A DNA stretch of 41,691 nt from Planoprotostelium fungivorum (Eukaryota; Evosea; Variosea; Cavosteliida; Cavosteliaceae): assembly GCA_003024175.1 (NCBI GenBank), contig MDYQ01000231.1, positions 1-41,691 on the forward strand, read 5' to 3'. Positions 31,789 to 41,691 of this stretch are shown piece by piece (the first letter of the stretch is position 1; each line of letters begins with the position of its first letter). Made by a program: the position numbers and the translations under genes. The notes beneath the pieces are model-generated. The model had not been told where the DNA came from. It saw only the letters and a program-made list of their open reading frames with translations, and did no database searches.

Positions 31789-32003
31789 AGAGAATGAATC
31801 TCGTTTCTCATGATGATGATGATGGACGTTGACGGTGATGGAGTGGCCGAGTCAGCCCATCATGAGAACGACTTTGAAGTGTGTAACGTCACGTGCATTC
31901 CCATCATCCTACATTTTCAGAAGATAAATCTCGCAGTATACGAATTGGACAATTCCACGCTGATTGTAACTCATTTATCGTGTTTTGGTGCAAAAATTAT
32001 TCC

Positions 32004-35000
32004 TCATACAAGTACGTTATTCGAGTTGATCGCCGTGCTGCTTCCCTCCGCTGACACCATCGTGACGTTCGTTGGATTGGTGAAGAAGCTGTCTCTGACG
32101 ATAGCTCCTCCCTGAGTCAGTCTGACTGCCGCCTGCGTCGATCCGTCTTGCAAGAAGCGGTTGTTGGTCACGATGGATGCTCCGCCCAGGACTTCGATGG
32201 TGCCGTCGCCGGACAGATGGAAAGTGTTGCCGTTCTGTATGACAGAGCCACTAGAGAAGAGGATGTTGGAATCGGACGAGTTGAACTGAGAGGACGTGAT
32301 TAAGAGAGAGCCCAGACTGTAGACTGTAGCCTTCAAAGTCGAAGCGTTATTGTTGGCCTGTGTATGAATGAGAAGGGTCGTATGAGATGACATCGTAGAA
32401 ATCTCACAAAGGAAGAAGAGGAGATGACGGCAGAATTCGTGGTGTAGATAGCTCCTCCCACTCCGGCCGTGTTACCAGTGACGACAGCGGACGACAGCTT
32501 GACCAAACCTGAATCACGATGAGCGTCAAACGATCCATTCACATTGAAGGACTTTGTAGACGAGACTCACCGGATGAACAGATAGCGCCTCCATTTCCCA
32601 GCGCCGAGCCGCCAGACATAGAACCTCCGTTCACGTTGACGATTCCGCCGTTGCTGTAGACAGCTCCTCCGTCGGACGTTGCAGAGCAGGTAGAGAAGTT
32701 TGTGGAGGTGATGGATAAGGTTCCAGCCGAATAGACACATCCTCCCTGCCCTGCACTACCACCGATGACGGTCGAGCTGATCAGACTGATGACACTACCG
32801 GAACCCCCGTAGATCGCACCTTATCGAACGTTAATTATTCGATTGAACTGAATCGAATATCACCTCCATTCTTCTGTGCTCGATTGTTGATGAACGTATC
32901 AGAGGAGAAAGAGAGGATTCCACTCTGCGTGTATAAAGCACCACCGTGGTTCATCACAATATTATTCGAATACTGATTGTTCGTGCTGTACAGTGAAGAC
33001 ATGATGGACTGTAAATGAATGACACCAGACGAAGCATTATTGCCTGAGAATAGACTGTTGCTGATGGACAAATAACACGGGCTGCCACTGACTTCAATCG
33101 CGCCTGCGATTTCTATTCAGCTGATTCGTTCACGGTGGAATAATTCACCTGAAGTTCCACCCGTTGTCGCGAAGTATTGTAGACGTACGTCATTCATCTT
33201 TGCACTTGCCACGTTGGTCAGATTGATCACAGCTGTTTATCGATGAGTTGACCGTATGAATGGCACGAGTGTACTTACAGAGTGAGGAGATGGATGAGAA
33301 GTAGATCGAAGAGAGGGTGAAGGATTGTGTGCTGTCCACGCGGATGATGGACTTGTCACTGTTGACGTTACTGAAACTGACGCCCCTCATCTGTTCTACG
33401 ATTAACGTTGATCTTAATATCCGAATGAGGACTCACCGAAAAGTAGCCCATATTGGACAGATTGATCGAAACATAACCAGTAACGGTCGACATTGAACTA
33501 TTAATCATCGTGATGTTATTTCCGTAACCAGTGTAATCGATGACCAAGTTGTTAAATTGACCCGATAAGTACACAGTGGCATTCGTATTGGATGCACCCG
33601 CGAGAATCATGACTACCATCATCAGTCGTTCACAAGAGACAACGATCAAGACTCACTCTCTGACGCGTTGCTGTATGGATAGATGGTATAATAGGTAGTA
33701 CATCCCACCGAATTGACGCAAGCGATCGACACGTTGATAGGAGGATTGCAGGGAATCAGATTTGTACTCAGATTGCAATTGGAGATGACGTTGATGTATC
33801 CAACCGACCACAGTTGATTGTTCTGCAGGTACAAATTCTGCAGGCCGGATAGACTGCCGTTTCGGGAGGGTACCGTACCGGTCAATTGATTCGAACTCAG
33901 ATCCAATTTAGATAAGTTTGGAAGGTTGATGAGATCTGATGGAATATATCCCGAGAGCTGACTGGATGGCTGTAGATCGAGTGAGGACGTTGGTTGGAAC
34001 GTGATGTATCACCAGACTGAGTTCGGTGAGCTGCGTTAAGCTCGTGACGCAGGATGGGATCGATCCGTTCAAATTGTTGGGTCCAACGCCGAGATAAGTG
34101 GCGTTCTTCATGTTACCTCGTGTTCGTCAGACCATCGATTTGAATTTCATCGTATTCACAGATCAAGTCATTCAGCGAGCCAGTCAGGGAATTGTATCCT
34201 AAATCCATCCTCATCATACTGACCAGACCACCGAACGAAACAGGAATGTCCCCTATCAATTTACTGTGATCCTGACATCGATGAGCGAGATTACAGATGA
34301 ATATCGTTACCAGGTAGATCTCTTTCAATAGAGTCAAATTACCGATGCAAGGAGGTATCGATCCATTCCACGCATTCGTACCGAGGTTGAGATAAGTCAG
34401 CTTGTTCAAATTACCTTATGGTCCGTCAGTTCAAATGGATCGTTTCATCTTCATTCACATATCGAATCTGGAATGGATCCCGCCATGGAATTTAACCCTG
34501 CGTTGAGATAACTCAAGTTGGTCAGGTTGCCTATGGCAGGTGATAAGCTCGTCTGTAATAAGAGATGCTGCCGTAGATCAGGACATTGAAGAATCATCCC
34601 AACGCACCATAGTCAGTGATTGCAATCGAGTCAGAGTGTAGATGCTGGGGGACACATTCGAAGCGAAGGGATTCGATCGTAAGTTAAGGGTCGTCAGCTG
34701 CGTCAGCGAGCCTGCCCATCGTATCAGAGGAAGAGAACGGAAGATTCGACGCACCGAAACAGCTGGGGATGCTCGTGATCTGATTCGCCGCGATGCTGAA
34801 ATACGTCAGCTGTGTGAGATCACCTGTTTGAACGTCAGGAAATCACGATCGCGTGTGAGAAACTCACAGATGGCAGAGGTAACGTCTCCAGTCAGTGCGT
34901 TATTTCCCACGTCGAATCGAGTGAGATTCGTGAGGAGTCCGACGATGGAAGGAATGGTTCCGTTGAGTGGGCCGTTTCCGCCGTTGTAGGTGAACTGTGT

Positions 35001-38000
35001 GGGGACGTTGGCAGTGCAAGTGATACCGACGTAATCGATGGCGTTACAGACCTACCGGGGTCAGATGCAATCGCGGGATGGATTGTCTCACATCTCTTCC
35101 GATCCAAAAACCTGATGGACCTGAAGAGAGAATTGAGTTCGTTTAGTCGAAACCATCACGAGGAAGAATGGAGGGATGAGATGGATGAATCACCTCCCAG
35201 GCTGGACCACAGGGTCTGCATGAGAAGAACGAGAGCGGGGTCAGACTGTGCCACGCACGTCACCGTACTGTTACACAGAGTGGCAACGTTCAACGGCAGA
35301 GGACAGTAGAATGGATTGCCGCTCATGTTGCAGTTTGTCGTCACGTTGATGTATCCTGACAGTCTGAGCTGGTTGTTCTGCACGTACAGACTCTGCAGGC
35401 CGGGCAGACTGATGTTTCTTGCAGGAACAGAGCCAGTGAACTGATTCGAACTCAGATCGAGCTGTGTCAGTGATGGAAGGTTGATCAGATTGGATGGTAT
35501 GCTTCCGTTCATCTGATTGCCTCCCTGCATCTCTCTGTCAGTCTCATCTGCATCATCAACACAACAGTCACCAAGGTCAGCGATGAGAGAGACGACATGT
35601 TGTTCATGCAGAGAGGAATGCTGCCAGTCAGCTGATTGGGTCCCAATCCCAGTCGAGTGATGTTCTGCAGATTACCTTTCTCTCGTCAGTCTCGATGTAG
35701 ATGGACACATCGACAGACTCACAGATCGAATCAGGCAGTGTGCCCGTCAGATTGTTGTTTCCTACGTTGATATCCATCAGATTTGTCAAGCTGCTGATCG
35801 ATGGAAGAGGTCCAGTCAGGTAATTTCTGTCCTGTACATCATCAGACGTTTCTTGTGAAGAGAAGACGTACCAGATAGTATCGATTGAGTTGTGTCAACC
35901 CTGAGAAGCAAGCAGGAATGGATCCAGTGAACTGATTTGTACCCAAGTTGAGCAGAGTCAAGTTCTTCAGATTACCTTCCTTCACGTCAACTCACAGATT
36001 CATCACAATGTGGCTCACAGATTGAATTGGGGATCGTTCCGTTGAACTGATTGGCTCCAATGTACAACTCTTGTAGAGTCGTCATGTTTCCAATGAGAGG
36101 AGACACAGGACCGGTCAGAGACATCCAGTCCTATCCATCGTCAGATGGATTGAGCCTATACAGAGGCATCACGTACCAGATACAAGGCTCGGAGTTGTAG
36201 TAGATTGTAGATGCTAGAGGGTATGGTCGTGTTTAGCACATTGTATCGTAGATATAGCGTCTTTAACTGTGTCAGATCTCCTGTTGTCCATCAGCTGACA
36301 GAAGAACAGAAACACGACGAGATCACCTAAGCAGCTGGGAACGCTGGTCAGAACATTATTTTGCAAGCTCGGATCGGTCAGCTGCGTCAGATTGCCTGCT
36401 CACTCGTCAGCTCTCACTCGTTATATTGATGCAGACTCACATATGGCGTCAGGTATGGGACCTGTCAGTAGGTTGAAGCCCAAGTCCAGTCGAGTCAAGC
36501 TGACCAGGCTGCCGATCACAGCTGGAATGGAACCGACCAAGTTGCCCGCGTTTCGATTGTAGATGATCTGCGTGGGTACATCTCCAGTACAGACAACGCC
36601 TCGATAATCAGCAGAGTTGCACACCTGTTCGATCAGTGAGATGAAGCACGAGAGAGAATGACTCACGTTTCTTCCCACCCAGTAGCCAGACGGACCTGGT
36701 CTCCTTTCAGACGGTGACCATCGATGGTGATGTGGGTAGAACGTGATCACAAGATGATTCGATGGGATGATATCGACGTTCACCTCCTAAGCCCGCCCAT
36801 AAGCTTTTCATTGTGTCCGTGATGGTTGGATCTGACTGTGGTACACACGTCACCGTGCTGTTGCATAACGTGGCCACGTTCAGCGGCTGAGGACAGTAGA
36901 ATGGATTACCGCTCATGTTGCAGTTCTTTGTCACTTCAACGTAACCAGATAACCTCAGCTGATTGTTCTGCAGGTATAAATTCTGTAAATTGGACAGACT
37001 GTTGCTTCTGGCGGGGACAGCTCCCGTGAGCTGATTTGAACTGAGATCGATCTGCCACAGAGAAGGGAGACTGAATAGAGACGACGGTATAGAGCCGTTG
37101 AGAGAGTTATTATTTAAACTCGTCTTGTTTAAACTGATCAAATTTCCGACGGAGAGTGGTATGCTCCCAGTCAGCTGGTTGCTGTCCTGTTCTGTATGAG
37201 AAATGGAGGGATAAGATCACATACCATGTAGAATTCACTCATTAGAGTTAAATTACCGATGCAAGAAGGAATCGAACCCGTCAGCTGATTCGTACCAAAG
37301 TTGAGGTAGGTCAGGTTATTCAAATTGCCTGACTCTGAGTCAATTTAACGCTGAAGCATTTGAAGAGACGAGGCGATGATAAGTTTCGAGTCGTCTCACA
37401 GATGGAGGTAGGTAACGAGCCGCTCAGCTGATTCACACCAAAATTGAGATAATTGAGACGGACGAGGTTCCCGATCGATGGAGATACACTTCCGCTCAAT
37501 TGGTTCGTGTCCTGCCATCCATTAGCCTCGAGAAATTGTATATCGTGTTTCACCATCCACAGAGTCTGCAGTTGCGTCAAGTTGTAGATGGACGACGGAA
37601 TAGGACCCGTCAGCGGGTTACCCCTCAGATTCAGATACGTCAGTTGAGGTGCTTCACACGTCAGCCGAAAGATTCGATCGATAAGAGGTCACCGAAGCAA
37701 TTGATGGGCCCGGTAATTTGGTTCGTCGGCAGTGCGAAGTAATTCAGCTGGCTCATCGTACCTGATCATCATTCACTCTCTCATCTTCAGGGATGGTGTC
37801 TCACAGATCGAATCCGGAATCGGTCCGGTCAGGGCATTATTCGAGAAATCGATTTTCGTCAGATTGACCAGGCTGCTGATGATCGAAGGGATCGATCCGG
37901 AGAGAGATCCCTTCCAGCCCGTGTAAGCGATTCGTGTGGGGTAAGTGTTGGTGGGGTCACAATAGACTCCCACGTAGTTGTTGAAGAAGCAGACCTGATG

Positions 38001-38282
38001 AACGGATTAGAGAAGATGGGATGTGATTGGATGATGATTCACGTCTGTTCCGTTCCAGTACCCAACGGGACCTGTTCAACGTGAGACGTTAGATGGTTTA
38101 AAGATCGTGGTGGTGTCGGTGTGAGATGATGATGATACGATGCATTTGGATCGTCTTTTCATTTCACCTCCGAGACTGGACCAGATGCTCTTCATCGTGT
38201 TGATCAGCGCTGGGTTCGACTGCGCCTCACACCCGTGAGATAAAAGGAGTAAGACAAGCATGGAAGAGGGAAGGGTGCTCAT
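32004..38282 (-). CDS. Giant secreted protein: three LRR ectodomain modules plus right-handed beta-helix
   Basis: About 30 short exons give roughly 1,500-1,700 aa. MSTLPSSMLVLLLLSHGCEA is a signal peptide. Three modules follow (about 38230-36840, 36830-35250, 35240-33660). Each opens with a cap such as SNPALINTMKSIWSSLGG and GPSGYWVGRN...VCNS. Plant-type LRRs follow (LTRLDLGFNLLTGPIPDAICE, DLSSNQLTGAVPA), and a cysteine cap closes the module (SGNPFYCPQPLNVATLCNS, TVTCVPQSDP). The exons run in phase from one module into the next, so this is one gene, not three. From about 33650 the protein becomes a Pmp-like parallel beta-helix with GGAIY/GGAVYS and NNxF-type turns (NGGAIC, GVGGAIYTT, HGGALYTQ). 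Many N-glycosylation sequons are present. I see no transmembrane helix or kinase. The function may be adhesion or recognition. The stop at 32004 is provisional. Confidence 0.75.
35250..36970 (-). repeat. Near-identical copies of the LRR C-cap in modules 1 and 2
   Basis: The stretches around 35275-35405 and 36865-36990 align base for base over most of about 110 nt and encode the same FYC...LNVATLCNSTVTC cap. Silent sites are largely conserved too, so the modules were duplicated or converted recently. The third module's cap (33690-33790) is much more diverged (LIPCNPPINVSIACV). Confidence 0.7.
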
Positions 38283-38442
38283 CTCTTTCGATGAGGGTAC
38301 ACTCCATCTCTTCGAAGTGAAGAAGAATAGAATAGCCGAGATGAGATGGATCGGCCGACCGAAGAGGAAAGATGTGGATTGGGAGAGCGGCTGTCCATCG
38401 TGCTCGATGGTGGAGTGCATCGTGATCTCATGTTCCACCGGA

Positions 38443-38605
38443 CCTGCCGAGTCTATCACCGACAGAAGATACAGCATAGCTCACCTTGACTGTATCCCGA
38501 GGCCTTGACCGCCAACGCCGACAGCATCACGAGGCACGATGTGGTCAGAGCACAGACCAACAGTCTAGCCCACATCTCTAGAGCCGCAAACTTGAGGAAT
38601 AACAT
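38443..38605 (-). other. Possible upstream exon or small secreted-protein start
   Basis: An exon at 38605-38485 would encode MLFLKFAALEMWARLLVCAL followed by a hydrophobic signal-like stretch. It can splice in phase (acceptor at 38444) into a frame that runs without a stop into the LRR gene start at 38282. Either the LRR protein has a longer N-terminus than I give it, or this is a remnant or a separate short gene. The better signal peptide lies at 38282, so I keep that as the start. Confidence 0.35.
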
Positions 38606-39337
38606 CATGAGAGTGACCAACAACTCCGAAGTGAAACCGATTCATCACGCGAGATTGACGTGGACATCGCAATATAGAACGGGGCTTCTCCTTTGGAACA
38701 GGACTGGTTACTTTGTCAAATTGATTTCCACCTGAAGAAGACCTTAGTGACGTCTAATTTTCGTCATACTGCGGTCCTCGTTGGCTAAATAGAGCTGGGT
38801 TCTTGTTTTCGCTCAGTTTTCTGAATCAGGTCGGTTCGATGAGGACAGTGTGGGAGGACAGAACTGATCGGCCCTGATCATGATCTTGGAATAGTGAAGA
38901 ATCGCTTTCAGCGAACGCTGTCCTCGAGCGTCGTGATGGATGGCGAGGATGAGAAGTGGTATGTAAATGATGAGATCGAGATTGGAGATGTTGGTATCGA
39001 ACTGAACATTTTCATATCGTGTGGAGGATGCGCACCTGACTGAGCCGAGGTAGTGTATTATTTGAACAGTCGGTCCTGATATGCTGTTCCTAGCCGATGT
39101 TATAGATGAATGATCGAGCAATCTCGTCAATCAAACTTTGTTATAGAGGAAGGAGCTGAGTGGATGTGTAATCATCAGCGTGGCGTTTGTGTTTTTGTCA
39201 AAAAATTCGACCAATATTGCTCATTCAATCTCTTCCATGCAAGAAGTCATTGATCTCATTTTGTGTCGATAGTCATAAATCACGCTTCGTTTTGCACAGA
39301 AGAATTTTATTTTCCATTCATATGTCCCATTGTCATC
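38606..39337. other. 0.7-kb stretch, possibly with a small minus-strand gene
   Basis: The minus-strand frame 39130-38813 (105 aa, MTRLLDHSSITSARN...) has one hydrophobic segment (LDLIIYIPLLILAI) and no family I recognise. It could be an exon of an unseen gene or chance. The rest of the stretch is AT-rich intergenic DNA holding the 3' end of the histidine-phosphatase gene, including its AATAAA (minus strand, 39311-39306). Confidence 0.3.
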
Positions 39338-40172
39338 TCATCGATTGAGTGATCTGATTTCAGCATTCGTCCAGTGGGAGAGAGATCTATCCCCATTCAG
39401 GAGATGCTATGCTTTTTTGCGATGATCGTCACCTGTGCAGCCTGCCAGCTATGGAGCGAAACCATGTCTGGGTGATTTGCAATACGTCTCCGTGGCTCAC
39501 AAAGATGATCCATTGGTCCACGCCTCTCGAGTCGGTCTGAGCGATGAGAGATGTGACTCGATCTAACACGGCGCGGATGGATTCTGAGCCATGACTTTCA
39601 AAATCTTCTCCCTTTTTCATGATCAGCCGTCCAGCTCGATGATGCGAACGATCGTATCACCTGATTGAGATCGTCTTCCCAAATGAGAGAATACAATTCG
39701 TTACTCTTTCCTTCTAAATCACCAAATACTCTCTCGCGAAGGATGGGAGTCACTTCGTAATCGATTTGAGAGAATAAGGTCGGCTGTTGTTCCTGTGGTC
39801 AATCATGAGAAATGTTGGATACCGCGATATCATGATTTCACCATGATGGTCTTCCTGAACACATCAGCAGTCTGAGACGCTCTCGAAAAGTCTGAAGTCA
39901 AGATGAGAAGTCGATCAGGTCTTTGTAACTCTCTGATGGACTGACACCATCGCTCTGCAGATTCCTTGGCTTGTCTCACTCCCTCCTCTGTTAATCCATA
40001 TGTGTCACTGGTACCTCGCTTGGATGTCGGTTATTCGCACATATTCACGCGTGGCACCCGATTTTGGATCACTGATGATGATCCCCTGTCTGTTGGCGTT
40101 GCTCTCTGCATGCCTCAGCCCGAACCACTTGCACTTCAGATCAGTTGGCTTCGCTCTCGCCATCGTCTCCAT
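39338..40172 (-). CDS. Histidine phosphatase superfamily (phosphoglycerate mutase-like)
   Basis: Exons 40172-40058, 40014-39842, 39792-39661, 39611-39433 and 39386-39338 give 215 aa. The catalytic phospho-histidine motif is LRHAESNAN (H21); the usual RHGES has Ala in place of Gly. The second histidine is in FVSHGDVLQ (H180). The supporting motifs TSDFSRASQTA and LRERVFGDLEG (E116) fit the family. IIISDP and GTSDTYGLTEEG also match small eukaryotic and bacterial members. The end SLSHWTNAEIRSLNR is the usual C-terminal strand. It acts on a phosphorylated small molecule or protein; the substrate is unknown. ATG codons at 40172 and 40163 are both possible. It is divergent from the kinase (302 bp). 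Confidence 0.88.
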
Positions 40173-40474
40173 CAAGAAATGATCTGAATCACATCTGCAT
40201 TGGATGCGCTCGTGTCAAACTACACTTATGGCGGGATTTTCGTGAAACAGTTACAAGCGACCGCCCTATCTTCACCCGCAGGCTGCCTCTATCGAAGGGC
40301 AAGACCACGACCAGTGGCACACTCTCCGTTCACTCTCCTGTGGATATCTATATCTAAGACATCCCTCCCAGACGGAAGGGCACACGTAAGGTCTGGAAAG
40401 GACCTAAAGCTGTTCACTTCTTAGAACAGACGCCCACTAACAAGGAGGGACACACAACAACACGAAGAGGAGGA
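40173..40474. promoter_or_regulatory. Divergent intergenic region, histidine phosphatase / kinase
   Basis: The 302-bp head-to-head spacer has plus-strand frames (for example 40200-40424) that carry no recognisable protein. A TATATCTA motif lies near 40347. It presumably contains both promoters. Confidence 0.35.
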
Positions 40475-41691
40475 ATGATGGAGAGAACGAGAGCAGCATC
40501 TGTCTTTGAGATGGAAACGAAGGAGAAGATCGTGGCGCCTCCGGCTCTGTTGACGCACGCGGACATGCAGCAACAGCTGTTGAGTCTCACATTACCGGAT
40601 CAAGAGGCATTCGATCGACCGCGAGCCATATCGACCAATCCACAAATGGGTGAGTTCCAATGGAAACAAATCATCATCCATTCGACATAACCATCACACT
40701 GTGTCCTCTTGTTCACATCGCCCTGGATTCTCACATTTGATTCAGATAAACCGGACACCAATCTGCGAAAGCTGCGAAAGACAATGTCATTCCCAAGTAA
40801 ATACGACATATCGAACGACTTCGACATCAGCCCGAAGAGGATCGGGGAGGGAGCCAGCTGCATCGTCTATTCGTGAGGACATCCATCCATCTCCTCCATT
40901 CTCATTTCTTCGCAGCGGAGTTCATCGATCGAGTGGAACACAAGTGGGTGTTGGGAAGATGCATCTTCCATCACGTCCGAACGTGATCTGAGACGAAGAC
41001 AGGTCGCCGTCAAACAAGTTCCGGAGAGCCACCTTCTTAAAGAACCAGCGTTACTCAAGGAAGTCTCCATTCTGAGCCGATTAAGACATCCTAACGTCGT
41101 CGGACTCGTCGCAGCCTCCCCTCACAAACGTGAGTCGGATCATCTTCCATCCTCCATCATCTAATGTCTACATCAGAACATCTGGCGGTGGTGATGGAGA
41201 TCTTATCGGGAGAGAACCTCTTCGACTGGGTCTGCGATCATCATGGACCTATCTCTGAAGACGTCACAAAGAATGTCGTGCGTCAGCTGCTGAGGGCTCT
41301 CCAGCACCTCCACGAGCGTAATGTGAGTCCCCGACGCGTTGTAGACGCCGATTAAAATCATTTTCAATTCGAATTGATTGGAATATCGTAGATCATACAT
41401 CGTGACATCAAATTGGAGAACGCCATGTGGAGCGACGATCAGCGATCGACGCTGAAACTCATCGACTTTGGATTGGCCGCCCACGTCGGGGAGCTCAAAC
41501 AAATCGAAGCACCGATGAATGGACAGTCGCTGGGCACGCTCGGCTATAAATCACCGGAGGTGAGATATCCATCAGATCACGATGGCGATGTTGATGATGG
41601 CTCAGGTTCTAAACGAATGTAAATACGGTCCGTGGTCCGATTGTTGGTCTGTCGGCGTCTTAACTTGTGAGTCCCCTCCATCATGCATCTT
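40475..41691 (+). CDS. Serine/threonine protein kinase, 5' part (runs off the window)
   Basis: In-window exons 40475-40649, 40746-40872, 40916-40943, 41003-41129, 41177-41322, 41392-41559 and 41606-41666 encode about 277 aa, and a donor GTGAG follows. The N-terminal ~85 residues are unassigned. The kinase domain starts DFDISPKRIGEGASCIVYSG (glycine loop), then VAVKQV (K114), a conserved Glu in LLKEVSIL, HRDIKLEN (D206), DFG (226-228), SPE in place of APE, and DCWSVGV. LENLFDW-like pocket residues and HRDIKLEN place it nearest the CAMK group. The 28-nt exon 3 sits exactly between glycine loop and VAVK. The C-terminal lobe lies beyond the window, so regulation cannot be judged. Confidence 0.92.

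Noticed and set aside
31810-32115. Plus-strand 101-aa frame beyond the membrane-protein gene
   Set aside because: It overlaps the clear beta-helix exon on the other strand and starts in a repeat of ATG codons.
32004-38282. LRR receptor kinase
   Set aside because: No transmembrane helix or kinase motifs occur on this strand; the kinase at 40.5 kb is on the other strand with its own start.
1-41691. CRISPR arrays, tRNA or rRNA genes, transposons, LTR or virus-like elements
   Set aside because: The repeats present are short simple or tandem repeats in introns and 3' regions; I found no terminal repeats, transposase, reverse transcriptase or capsid motifs, and no paired tRNA A/B boxes.

Overview
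The window is nuclear DNA of a gene-dense eukaryotic microbe. Almost every gene is cut by many short GT-AG introns, mostly 30-60 nt. Donors are usually GTGAG-like, and the introns are rich in CATCA/GATCATC runs. The gene content points to a flagellated amoeboid protist: CFAP58 and a FAM227-like gene (flagellum), an FH1-FH2 formin, both winged-helix arms of ESCRT-II, and giant LRR surface proteins. My best guess is Amoebozoa, a flagellated protosteloid such as Planoprotostelium. This rests on gene content and intron style, not on a marker gene. I saw no rRNA, tRNA, CRISPR array or mobile element.

Layout from left to right (strand): PPR-like organellar protein (+, 182-3096); VPS25 (-, 3116-3801); MTG1-type mitochondrial GTPase (+, 3877-5317); small helical protein (-, 5352-5884); CDC123 with an added membrane tail (+, 5991-7857); Ser/Pro-rich protein (-, 8148-8868); DnaQ-like DEDDh exonuclease (-, 9017-10068); secreted GMC oxidoreductase (-, 10169-12620); an 0.8-kb stretch without a convincing gene; CFAP58 (+, 13424-16831); TYW3 (+, 16992-18121); FAM227-like (-, 18305-20420); formin (+, 20659-24992); VPS36 (-, 25016-26874); NEN-type exonuclease with AT-hook and WYL-like domain (+, 27123-28678); FAD monooxygenase (+, 28926-30372); PMP3 (-, 30571-30823); multi-pass membrane protein (+, 30956-31788); giant 3x LRR plus beta-helix secreted protein (-, 32004-38282); histidine-phosphatase (-, 39338-40172); and the 5' part of a protein kinase (+, 40475 to the edge).

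Genes mostly alternate head-to-head and tail-to-tail. Head-to-head gaps are 75-300 bp and can only hold shared promoters. Tail-to-tail gaps are as small as 19 bp. Several stop codons lie inside the poly(A) signal itself. The genes are not one pathway. Recurrent themes are ESCRT-II membrane sorting (VPS25, VPS36), the flagellum (CFAP58, FAM227-like), translation and tRNA (CDC123, TYW3, MTG1, PPR), and two unrelated DEDDh exonucleases.

Most exon boundaries were worked out by hand from splice signals, reading phase and remembered homologues. Where the total coding length divides by three and the protein matches its family across joins, I consider the model firm. Weak spots are named in the entries: the formin between 21240 and 22340, the FAD monooxygenase second exon, and both ends of the LRR gene.
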